This document shows, in pieces, positions 32,528 through 42,408 of a DNA stretch of 64,000 nucleotides. The notes under the pieces were generated by a model that was not told the DNA's origin, did no database searches, and saw nothing but the letters and a program-made list of their open reading frames with translations. Made by a program: the position numbers and the translations under genes. This DNA comes from Aphanomyces cochlioides (lineage: Eukaryota > Oomycota > Saprolegniomycetes > Saprolegniales > Verrucalvaceae): assembly GCA_019828595.1 (NCBI GenBank), contig JAHQRK010000004.1, positions 744,001 to 808,000 of the forward strand. The letters are read 5' to 3'. Each line of letters opens with the position of its first letter. Positions within the stretch are counted from its first letter, which is position 1.

Positions 32528-33406
32528 CTAATGTTGGTTCATGGGGTTTTGTGGAGATCGGCGCCACTACAGAGCGAGTTAGACATCACAGCCGCCATGT
32601 TCGTAGATCGTACCATGTCACTGAGGCGTTGTTTGTACTGAGAAAGCTTCAAGCCAGGATAATCTGTCTTGAGTTGTGGCATCGTCGCTTCTTCAAAGGC
32701 CATGTATGCCTACGTGATGACACTTAATGGCAGAGCATACTCGAAGTTTGTACCGCTTTCATGTTCTTCGTGGGTTCCTTGCCGCCAATGCCGAGGGCTT
32801 CCAATGCATCTTCAACGCTGCTTGCTATGTTCAACATGAGATTTCAAGAGCATGAAGATGAGCAAACCTTCGAGAGCATCCGCCTTCACGCGGTTTCTGT
32901 TTTCAAAGATCTCTTCATCAGGGCGTTCGTCAAACACAATATCGTTGCGGGACGCAGCTCGAGCAGGCGCAGGAGCAGCCACAACCTTAGGAGCTGGTGG
33001 TGGAGCACGGCTGCCTTTGTTGTTCTTCTTGGCGACGGGTGCAAGCGCAGCTTCCCACGGTTTGTCGATATCTTTTTGTGCTTTGGTTTTGGCCTTGGAT
33101 TTAATGCCGCTCATCGCAGCTTCTTCTTCTTCCTGAATACGTCTCAGTTCAGCTTTTTTGGCATCTGCTTGTTGTCGCTTCAATTCTTCCTCTTGAGCAC
33201 GTCTCGCCGAGCGTGCATCTGCACCTTGCGACCATTCTGCAGCTTCAGCAGCTTCTTGTTGCGCGGCTTTCTTTTTGCTCTTTTCAGCTTCTTGGGCAGC
33301 CTACGTATCCACATATTCAATCTACATCGAGCGCATTCAGTTCCTTTACCTTGCGCTGGTTGGCAGCTTCTACTTTTGAGTTCGTGTTTCCTTTCTTCGG
33401 ACCCAT
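32528..33406 (-). CDS. CCDC124: CCDC124/Lso2-like ribosome-associated protein
   Basis: Five exons. The first codes MGPKKGNTNSKVEAANQRK. The second is a long basic coiled coil (KKKAAQQEAAEAAEW; AKKAELRRIQEEEEAA) followed by an Ala/Pro linker and NDIVFDERPDEE. The later short exons give VEDALEALGIGGKEPT, YMAFEEATMPQLKTDYPGLK and LSQYKQRLSDM. A last exon after the intron at about 32568-32608 reads WRRSPQNPMNQH and stops at 32528-32530. This ending and the AFEE..P.LK..P..LSQ.K block are the hallmarks of CCDC124. Family role: binding idle 80S ribosomes and helping them restart. It shares an upstream region with the GNAT gene. Confidence 0.9.
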
Positions 33407-33440
33407 CTCTGATCGCAAATGTCGGCCATTGAAGCCATCG

Positions 33441-33587
33441 ATTATCCGGATATGATGTCGTTTATCCGGATAGCACAGTGCTCTATCCGTACAAACACAG
33501 ATATCCGGGTGCTGAATGTTATCCGGATATCGAGGTAAGATATCCGTACAAATTCAGATATCCGGGTAATGCGGTTTATTCGGATGA
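33441..33587. promoter_or_regulatory. Array of about eight TATCCGGATA-like sites between CCDC124 and the GNAT gene
   Basis: Sites at 33441-33453, 33461-33472, 33483, 33501, 33519-33530, 33538, 33558 and 33576. A 57-58-nt unit (ATATCCGTACAAA ... CAGATATCCGGGT ... TTATCCGGAT) is duplicated in tandem (33482-33530 and 33539-33585), so the array grew by local duplication. It sits between divergent starts at 33406 and 33620. Confidence 0.6.
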
Positions 33588-33619
33588 CTGTCATTTCATT
33601 GGAAAGTTCATTTTTCAAA

Positions 33620-34561
33620 ATGTCAATCGAGATACGATCGCTGCAAGAGGTCGAAGTGGACGCATGGATCGACCACTGCATGGATGTGTTCAAGCACGAC
33701 TCTCCAGCTTACTTTCGCTCCCATATCTACGACGACGAGCGCGCGCTTGAAAACATGGACAATATCGTCGTTGCGGTGGAGGGAGCGACGATTTGCGCCA
33801 CTGTTCGGGTCGTGCCGAGGCAACAGTATTTCGACGGACGCGTCGTCGACATGGGTGGGATCGCCGAAGTGTCGACGAAAGAACTCTACCGAAGCAAGGG
33901 ACTCGCCTCGAAACTCCTCCAAGCTGCAATTGACGGCCCGCTGTCTCGCATGGAGCTTTCCTGCCTTCATACAAATTTCGATCGGCTGGGTGGATTTTAC
34001 GCACGCTATGGGTGGACGTCAGTCGAGATCCGTGCAGTGACAGTATCCATTACCTCTCTGTCGGATTCGCTTCCACCCGACGTGACGATCGCCCCGCTCG
34101 ACATCCACGACAAGGCAGAAACAATCCTTCATGTTTACCACCGCGCATCGTCTGCAATGAATGGACCGATCGTCCGCACTGTGTCGTACATTACCAAGTG
34201 GATTGCCGCACGACATGCTCGCTACGGCATTCGTTCCATGGGAGCATTTGCTACTGATGGTACATTGCTCGGGTATGTCTTTGGCACGGTGAATACCAAG
34301 AATGCGCACAATGTCCATGTCGACGAGTTGATCGTTCCATCCACCGACAACGACAAGACGGCGCGAGCTTTAAGCGAACATTTGCTTGCAAGTCTTGTCG
34401 TCGAGCTGCCATTGACTGCTGGATTGCCAGAGCCTCTTGCCCTCGGATTGCATCTCCCAACGACAGATGAAGTCCATGTTGACCGCGGATGGATGTATCG
34501 CGGCGGCACCAACAGCGTTCGTCTCGATGAGTTGGTTTACTGGATAACGGATGCCTTCTAA
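33620..34561 (+). CDS. GNAT-family acetyltransferase
   Basis: The N-terminal half is a GNAT domain of the Eis/'enhanced intracellular survival'-like kind: MDNIVVAVEGATICATVRVV, DMGGIAEVSTKELYRSKGLA (the acetyl-CoA loop: a Lys-Gly-Leu-Ala variant of R/QxxGxG/A) and NFDRLGGFYARYGW. The C-terminal half looks like a second, degenerate GNAT fold (SMGAFATDGTLLGYVFGTVN ... VDELIVPS). 313 residues, no intron. Substrate unknown. Its stop is 8 nt from the stop of the convergent CFAP91 gene. Confidence 0.75.
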   Translation: MSIEIRSLQEVEVDAWIDHCMDVFKHDSPAYFRSHIYDDERALENMDNIVVAVEGATICATVRVVPRQQYFDGRVVDMGGIAEVSTKELYRSKGLASKLLQAAIDGPLSRMELSCLHTNFDRLGGFYARYGWTSVEIRAVTVSITSLSDSLPPDVTIAPLDIHDKAETILHVYHRASSAMNGPIVRTVSYITKWIAARHARYGIRSMGAFATDGTLLGYVFGTVNTKNAHNVHVDELIVPSTDNDKTARALSEHLLASLVVELPLTAGLPEPLALGLHLPTTDEVHVDRGWMYRGGTNSVRLDELVYWITDAF

Positions 34562-34569
34562 CTTTACTC

Positions 34570-36579
34570 CTAATGCTTTTTCGTCCATACGCTCGGCTGT
34601 TGCAGCGTCTGATGGACTGCCGTGACGTACTTCTGCTCTTCCCGGGCGACTTGTTCTTGGACGCGTCGGCGTTGGACTTCTGGAAACAAAAACGATGCAA
34701 GCAGATCTTTGACGACGACGTCGTCAGGGTTGCCCATCGCTTCGACAGCCCCGACAGCGACACCAAGTCCTCCCACTCCAGATTCATGCCGCGCAGTTGC
34801 ACTCGCATCTACCAAACGCCGTCAATCGCGACAGGAGATGGGAAATACCTCCGTCCACAACAGAATCGAGTACGTCCAGGACAAAATCTTCGGCTGTCTC
34901 GTCGTGGACGCGCTGGATGGCTTGAAAAACGGCATCTTCACGCTTCCGCAGCATATCTTCGGCATGACGACGGCCACCTTCGATGACTTCTCGCTTTCGG
35001 CGTTCGTAGACTGCGTCCATGACGAATTCAGACAGCGCCGAATGTTCATGGACGCGCACGAGTTCTTTCGACAAAAAGTCGAGCATTTCCGCCACAACTT
35101 CGCCTTGAGCTTTGTCAATCGTAGCTGCTTCAACTTGCGCAGCTTCGTTCTCTTCTTCAGGAAGAGCTGTGTCGCTGCGCAGCTCGGCAATGAGCTCAGC
35201 ACGACGCAACTTGCCTTCGAACATAGCATTCTGGACAGCTCGTCCACGCAGCAGCTTTTGGACTAAGCGGACGGCATCATGAACTGCATCGTCTTCGTCG
35301 ACCACGCAGTAGAGCGGTGTAGGCGGCCGCGACACTTTGTCGAGAGAGAAGGTGTGGTGTGGTGAATGTTCATGGCTGCTGCTTTCAAGCTTGGACTGGT
35401 TGATCTTGGCTTGCATTGACGCCAAATGCGCTTCCACGGCAGCTTCTCGTCGGTCTTTGGCAGTTTTGATCACCTTCGTGGGTGGTTTGTGAGTCATCGG
35501 GGACAAAAGCAGCGTCGAACCGACGCGCCGCTCGAGCGATTGAATCTCATCCAGGCCATGGAGGCGTGCCAAGCCGACTTCGTGGATTTCGTGCTTGCCG
35601 CTCTTGCCAGCTCGAGTGATCGGCGCATAGACTGTCGAGCCAAATGCAGCATAGTCGCTGATGATGTCGCGCTTCTGGTCATGATTGGGTTGGCGCTTCT
35701 GGGCTGCAGCTCGTTTCTTGGCGAGTTTGCGAAGCGCTGTCACGCGCTCGAGCTGAAGCCGTGCGACTTCATCGTCGTGGGTCGAGGTGAGTCTTTGTCG
35801 CAGGGCTTCAATGCGTTGCTCGGCGAGGAATTGGTTCTCATGATCGCGTTCGATGAGCGCTTTCTCAAGTAGCGCAAGACGTTGGTCGTGCACGCGGTCG
35901 ATTTCAACTTCTCGGAAGGCCCACTCGCTCTTTTCCTGCTGCTCCATCATGCGTTTCCGGAGCTCAAACGACGCTTCGTCCGTCATGGGCGGGAGAGCGG
36001 CTTCAAATGCTCGCTTCTGTCGATTGCGCTCGATCAGTTCGATCTCGGCCATGCCCGCAGGAAGACCATTTGCGAACGAGAAGCTCGTGAGCGTTGCGAT
36101 TTCAGGCGTCGGCGCTCCCGGAGCAATTGTGTAGTCGGGTGTGTACGGCAACGTCTGGGCTTCCGAGTCGCGGTACATGGTTTGAATCCCGATCGACCTG
36201 GTTGGCTCCAAGTCATCTTGAGAGATATCACCGGCTGCGGCTGCGGTCGGCGCTGCTACTGGAGCTAGCAAACTAAACAAATTTGTGAAGTGACTAGTGA
36301 GCATAGCGCAAATACATGTCTGGAGGGATGGCCTGGACGTAGGGAAGAACAGGTCGTTTGGCGTACTTGGCTCGCTCCGACCCACTAACAGCTTGCGACC
36401 CAAGTGTCACGGACGTCGGACCGCCGCGACGGCCATGGTGGATGCCACGCCATCTTCCACCAGAGTTGGAGACAGTGTAGATGGGATCTAACGAGATGAC
36501 ATGTCAGTCCAATCGACAGCAAGGACGGGAGATCACCGTAGACTGGATCAAGCGCTCTCGCTGGAATCGAGCGCGACAT
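34570..36579 (-). CDS. CFAP91: Cilia- and flagella-associated protein 91 (MAATS1)
   Basis: Exon 1 (36579 on) reads MSRSIPARALDPVY. A short exon gives PIYTVSNSGGRWRG ... YAKRPVLPYVQAIPPD. The main exon carries the family hallmarks: AQTLPYTPDYTIAP, FANGLPAGMAEIELIERNR, KRMMEQQEKSEWAFREVEID, VTALRKLAKKRAA, KRDIISDYAAFGSTVYAP. A final intron (about 34812-34850) joins VVDG to DASATARHESG and the stop is at 34570-34572. In Chlamydomonas and animals the protein links radial spokes and the calmodulin-spoke complex and is needed for motility. Expected to act in zoospore flagella. Introns are 43-55 nt. Confidence 0.92.
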
Positions 36580-36683
36580 GGCGATGTCTCGAGTCGCACC
36601 GGTTTCAAACGACGTTTCGTGATAACGCTTTGTTGTTGAATCAAGAGAAACAAGTCTATTTGAGTTTGTAGCATGCTCAATGG

Positions 36684-38226
36684 CTAGCGTCTTGATGGGA
36701 AATGGCGCGCGGCAAAATCGAGAGCGGCTACGGTCGAGCGGTGTACAGTGTCTGAGAGGCCGACGCCGTAGAAGCTGTTGCCGATGAGCGTCATGGCTGG
36801 AATGTTCCGTGCCAAGTCTTGTTCAATGGATGCAAGCAAGTTGTGGAAACCCACAGGGTATTGAGCAATGCTCTCACTCAGCCACGCGCTTTCCACATGA
36901 GTAGGCATGTCTGAAATTCCCAAGTGCCGTTGGATAGTCTCGATCGCAAGGGCTTCACGCGCTGATGACGACATCGACGCAATATTGGGGTGTTCGCCCC
37001 CCATAAAGACGCTGAGTCTTGCCACGCTTCGCCCAGCAGGGTTTTGCTCGGGAAATGAGCTCGAGTCGTAGATTACTCCGAGCACAGGCTGCTTTTCACA
37101 AGTCGGAACGAGATAGCCAAAGCCTGGTGCAGGCACAATGTCGCGATCGAATCCAAGAGTGACAACACCCAGTGAAGCAAAGTGGATCTTGCGCAAGTGA
37201 TTAACGACAGCGGGGGAGTCCAAGACTGATGCGAGATGATGGGCTGGTAATGCTGAAAATACATGGTCTGCAACGAACTCTTCTTCAGCGTCGGTTCGCA
37301 CGACAACTTGGCCCGAAGGTGTGCCGGCTACAGAGCGGACAGTGGTGTTGACATGAGTTGAAGTGTGAGGCATAGTCTAGTCGGACTGTTTTAGGCGAAT
37401 TAATCATTGTGAATATACCTCAATACGCGCAGCAAGGGCATCTGTTAACGTTTGCATTCCATCACGGAAGCTCACACTCATTGCTTTAGATGTCTCTTCA
37501 ACAAAGCGAGAATGCGGCGTTCCATCTAGCAGTGTCGTCGATTTTTTTGATGGATGAAAGAGCATGGCACGGAGAATCGATCCATGGGCCTGTTCAAGAT
37601 CCCAGAGGAGACCAAAGCAAGAACGCATCGACAGATAACGAATGCTGCCACCATAAATTCCCGACGTCATGGGATCCAACAAGCGTTCGGCAATTACAGG
37701 TGAGAATCGCCGAGAGATGAAATCGTAGATCGATTCGTCTGACGCCTAGTTGAATGCACGCATGGTAACACAGAGAAAGCTGCTCGATCATACCGTCGTG
37801 CGTGGAACAAACGGTTCACGAAGCACAGCTGTAGCGACATCAAATGCAAGGGGCCACTGAAGGAATTCAAGAAAGGACGTCGGGGCTTTCTATGCAACAT
37901 TTCAAGCCCTCACGACACTCAGAAGCATCTACCTGAATCTTTCCATGCGTAAAGATGTATCGGTTAGTACCCGCTGACGTAATGCACTCTTTCTCAAGTC
38001 CAAGTTCTTCCACCAAATGCAACATTTCAGCACCGTTACGGCTTGGTCGAAATCCGCGCGGGCCACATTCAAACAGAAAATCATTGCGGTTTGTCTTGAT
38101 CCATCCTCCAAGGCGACTATTCGCTTCCAGCAATTGAATGCGAACGTTTGACGGGATGCGCTTTCGGAGCTGATGCACGACGGAAAGTCCAGATATGCCG
38201 CCGCCCAGGACGACGATGCTCTTCAT
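36684..38226 (-). CDS. PPOX: Protoporphyrinogen IX oxidase
   Basis: Four exons. The FAD-binding start MKSIVVLGGGISGLSVVHQL is followed by LLEANSRLGGWIKTNRN and FECGPRGFRP, the PPOX-type dinucleotide fold and substrate loop. Later: SPVIAERLLDPMTSGIYGGS, GMQTLTDALAARIE, VFSALPAHHLASVL, and the C-terminal FAD site ALIGNSFYGVG-like (TLIGNSFYGVGLSDTVHRST). Role: oxidation of protoporphyrinogen to protoporphyrin IX, the penultimate step of haem synthesis, usually at the inner mitochondrial membrane. No leader peptide is visible. The upstream 152 nt are shared with RWDD1. Confidence 0.93.
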
Positions 38227-38378
38227 AGTCGCGCGCAAAAATGAAAATGGATGTCAAAACGTCGACATCCGAATAAAAATTATTATCCGGATTAATGCCG
38301 GATAAATTTGGTATTTATCCGGAGGTCTTTTTGTTGGATTGACCGCTTCAGCGAGTATTGAGAGCGCTGAAGGAAGCA
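38227..38378. promoter_or_regulatory. Bidirectional promoter (PPOX / RWDD1) with three CCGGATA-type sites
   Basis: ATTATCCGGATTA at 38282-38294, GCCGGATAAA at 38297-38306 and TTATCCGGAGG at 38315-38325 lie in a 152-nt gap between divergent start codons. Confidence 0.5.
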
Positions 38379-39487
38379 ATGACGGGTATGACAGCCATGA
38401 GCGGATATACGTAGCGCTAAGTGTGGATTAGACTATGCGGAAGAACAAATGATGGAAGTGGAAGCTTTGGAATCGATCTACATGGACGATTTCACAAGTA
38501 TGAGCTGATTTGATGCACGGTTGATGTCAAAATTGACGCTTTAGAGGTCCAAGACGCACCGCTCATCGTGAAGGTTCACATCGTACCAAACCAAGATGGC
38601 GGAAAAAACCACGGCAAGTTGATCTATAGATGGACACAATGCTCACAGATCGTAGTTGCCCTCAGTTTAGTGTTCAAGATGCCAGAAACGTACCCCGATA
38701 CCGCGCCAAATGTATAGCGTGCAATGCGTCTTGTGGTTTTGACGGCATGTAGGTGGATATTGTGCTCGAGAAAGGTCTGAGTGACCGACAAGAAAAGGAA
38801 ATCCGTACATTGCTCGACCAACAAGTACGCTGTCATGCTCCATGGACGAATTTGAAGCGGAATGATGTAGATTGAAGAAAACTTGACCATGGTCATGGTA
38901 TACACAGTCTGCGAAGCTGTGCGCGAATACTTGCTTGAAAACAACCGCGAAGGCAATGTACGTGCCTTCAACAGACACTGCAACTGATACCTTGATGCAG
39001 GACGGTTCGGAATATCAAGAAATGCTGCGGCGTCAGGAACAAAGAAAAAAGAAAGATACGCTTGCTGCCGAGGCCGAGCAAGCCAAGGTGAGTTCTGTTC
39101 CTCAACACACATGCTCAAGTATTGCAGATCGATGCTAGTGAATCAGGCAGCGCTGCGAAATCCACCGTGGGCACGCCAGTGACTGTCGAAACGTTTGCAG
39201 CGTGGAAGAAAGCGTTCGACGCTGAGATGGCGGCGAAGGAAGGCTCAAAAGGCGCTGCCAATGGCGAGAAACGACTCACAGGTTAGACAGTGCATCCTCC
39301 TGGCGCAAGATATCTTAATGGGATCGATACAGGGCGTCAATTGTGGACCTCAGGTGCGGCGAAGGAAGACACATCGACCGATGCGGACGAAAAAATCGGC
39401 AGCCAGCGACTCGACGGTGACGATGATGACGAAGACGATGAAGACTACGTCGATGGCCAAGACGACGACGAAGACGATGACGAGTAG
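38379..39487 (+). CDS. RWDD1: RWD-domain protein, RWDD1/DFRP2 type
   Basis: The first exon is only 7 nt (ATGACGG, 38379-38385). After a 46-nt intron the frame continues DYAEEQMMEVEALESIYMDD, giving the family start MTDYxEEQ. The RWD domain has VALSLVFKMPETYPDTAP and IEENLTMVMVYTVCEAVREY. A Lys/Glu-rich helix follows, then GTPVTVETFAAWKKAFDAEM, which is the conserved DFRP motif, and a very acidic tail (DGDDDDEDDEDYVDG). Family role: stabilising the GTPase DRG2 and contacting ribosomes or Gcn1. The exon edges fit GT..AG throughout. Confidence 0.88.
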
Positions 39488-39559
39488 AAGATGTGTTGGT
39501 TGTAATTGTCTTCCGTTATCTTGTAACGCTCTCTCCATCACTCCAAGTCGGTTGCACGA

Positions 39560-42357
39560 ATGTCAGAGACGCATGACGGAGCTCTACCTCGTGAAGAACA
39601 AGAAGCAGCGGCGATCGAAGCATGTGTCGATGAAATCCTGACGGTACGCGGCTCTGCTGTCTTCCTTGACTCTCATCGAACGTCGTAGGACACATCTTCC
39701 CGGGATGCATTGACGATTGATATCCCGGACGACGTGAACGACACCGTCGAGAGGAAGCTCTCGCGGGCGACGAGTCTTCCTCAGTCGACGCTGACGTTCC
39801 ATTTCGCCATCTTGGTCAAACTTCCACGTCTGGCCGACATGACGTTTGATCCGATCGTCTTGGGCGGACTCCATGACCTCTCCAAGCGGTTGGCGCTCTC
39901 GGGTTTCCTCGTTCGTCTCGAGAGCCGCGCGGCGTTTTCAAAAAAGCACGCGCCGCATCTAAAGCTCGTCTTCTTGCTCCATGCGCCCGACAGTATTTTG
40001 GCCGACATGCAATCGAAAATGGAAATCGAGCGGTGGGTCGCCGGCGGACGCAATGCGCAGCATTTCCTCGCGCCACTGGAACACGCGCCATTGACGTCGG
40101 CCGACCGCATCGTGCTCGTGGATCGTCTGCTCCATCTTCCAGCGCGCCACGGCGGTCTCGGCTTGCAGGACGTCGCGTGTCCGTTCAAAGCGTTCCCGCT
40201 CCATGACGACAAATTCAACCGCGAGTACCTCAAGCTGTGGCTCCTCCAGTGGCGCGACTACTTGCGCAACGACAACCACGACTACATTGAGAAGACGCGG
40301 CTCCACTTTGGCGAGAAGGCGGCGCTCTACTTTGCCTACATGGATTTCTACACCAAGTGGCTCATTCCGCTCGCCGTCTGGGGGCTCTTCACGTACTTTT
40401 TGTCGGCCTTCTCGGTGCCGCTGTACTTTCAACTCTCGGCCATCACGGGCATTGCCGTCTCGACGATCTGGGGCACGCTCTTCCTCATCTTTTGGAAGCG
40501 GAAACGCAGCGAGCTCCGCCTCGCGTGGGGCGTCGGCGCGCAGGAACACATCCACGTCGTGAATCCGCATTTTCGACCGCAGCCGACGGCGGCCGGACTC
40601 AACTACATCAAGTGGACGCGGCGGCTCAAGTACGTCGTCGGGTACTTGATCCTCGTCGTCTTCATCGTGGGCGAGATCGTCATCACGATCGGCTTTGTCG
40701 ACTTGTACTTCTACTTGAAAGCCGGCTGCGGCGGCCACTGCGCCCCCGACGGCCTCGAGAATTGGCTGCTCGTCCTCTGTCAAGGCATCCTCCTCGGGCT
40801 CGTCGTCGACATCATTCAGTACCAAATCTTCCGCGTGATCGCGATCGCGCTCACCAAGTGGGAGAACCACCCGACGGAGAAGCGCTACGAGAGCTCCCGG
40901 GCGCTCAAAGTGTTTCTCTGGGACTTCTTTGGCATCTACTCTTGGTTCTGGATGTGCGCCTTCGTCTACGTGCCGTACGGCTCCGAGTTCAGCGCGCTGT
41001 TGAACGAGTACGAGCTCCTCCCGTGGCGATCGAGCTACGAGCCAGGCTTGCTGGAGCTCCAGAGCATGTTTGTCACGCCGCTCGTCGCGACGCAAGGCCT
41101 CAAGATCGTCTTTGAGAAGATCATTCCGTACTTCCTCCTCCAGGCCGGCCGCCGCGCGCGCGAGTCGCGGGGATTCTACGACGTCTACCACAGCACACTC
41201 GCACAGGGCTTTAGCCGCATGAACCAAAGCAACAGCATGCTCCCAAGTCCACGCAAGACGCTATGTGATTTCTTGCCGTCGTCCATCTTTGCCAACAAGT
41301 TTGGAAGCAAAAAGTTGGCGCAGATTCCACCGCCAGCGGAACAAGTCCAGCCTGCGGAAACACCAAGCAAGCCAAGCGCAGGAGAACCACCGCCGAAGAA
41401 GAGCCGTCATCATCGTCCCCGGAGTGCCAAACGCCGCCACGTGGACGACACGAGCGCGCAGCATGATGCAAAATTCCAACAGGAGCAGCAATGGTTCCTC
41501 GACCGCGTCCTCGAGCAAGCGCATCAAGTAAGGACGGACTGTCGCGGCACGGCCGGCCATCTCACTCCATGTAGAGTCCGCACGATCTTTTTGCCGACTA
41601 TGCCGACGCGCTCGTCCAGTTTGGCTACGTGATTCAGTTCACGTGCGTCTGGCCGTTCATCCCGCTCTGCGCTGTGATCAACAACGTCTTTGAGGTCCGC
41701 TCGACGGCGTTCCAGGTCTCTTCCTGCCGCTCCATGCATTCTGAATGGGAAAGTCTAGATGGCGTATGCGTCGGCGCGCGTCGTGCCGCAGCGGACGAGT
41801 TCGATCGGGTCTTGGAATTTATTCCTGCGCTTTCATACCTTCTGGGCCATCTACATCAACGTCGGGCTCGTCTGCTACGCGAGCGGTCTCCTCGAATCCT
41901 TCTTCCCAGAGTGCGTGAGCCAGCAAGCCGCCGTCGGCTACGCGCAGCATCTCCCGCCGATGGTGCCGAATTTCTCATGCATCTCGACGACGACGCGCTT
42001 CTCGATCATCTTGACCCTTGAGGTAAGTCCGTCCGTCCGTTGGTTCTTGACCGCTCGTCGTCTCTCTAGCATCTTCTCGTCTTGGTCTACTTTCTCCTCA
42101 CGAATTCCATCCACACCGTGCCGTCGTCGATCAAGAGCATCTTGAAGACAAAGGAGAAAGTGCTCAAGGAACATTTTGCCACGAATGGCGGCGGCGGCGG
42201 CGCGACGGCGACCCACTTACCGACCGACGACGAGCTCGCCCAGAATGAAATGAGCCATCAAGTTTTGCAAAATCAACTCGTCGCCACGCTCGCGACGGGT
42301 TTGTCGGCGCCGTCGTCAGATGCCAAAGTGTCGCCGCTCACAACAAAGACGATTTAG
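39560..42357 (+). CDS. Anoctamin (TMEM16) channel/scramblase
   Basis: Five exons. The N-terminal cytosolic part ends in DYIEKTRLHFGEKAALYFAY followed by the first helices (WLIPLAVWGLFTYFLSAFSV). The family features follow in order: WGTLFLIFWKRKRSELRLAW, YLILVVFIVGEIVITIGFVD, NHPTEKRYESSRALKVFLWD, PHDLFADYADALVQFGYVIQ (with the acidic residues of the Ca2+-site helix region), VVPQRTSSIGSWNLFL and a last exon with the final helix. Introns at 41528-41574 and others are 40-50 nt. Family roles are Ca2+-gated chloride conduction or lipid scrambling; which applies is not decidable by eye. It is converging on the GPCR-PIPK gene. Confidence 0.9.
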
Positions 42358-42408
42358 ACGAGGCCGCCGTCGGACGTTGGATAGCGACGCAACATGCCTA
42401 TATTAATT

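Noticed and set aside
39959..41227. 422-codon frame antisense to anoctamin
   Set aside because: Low-complexity Glu/Arg/Asp composition opposite a GC-rich membrane protein; no independent start context or family.
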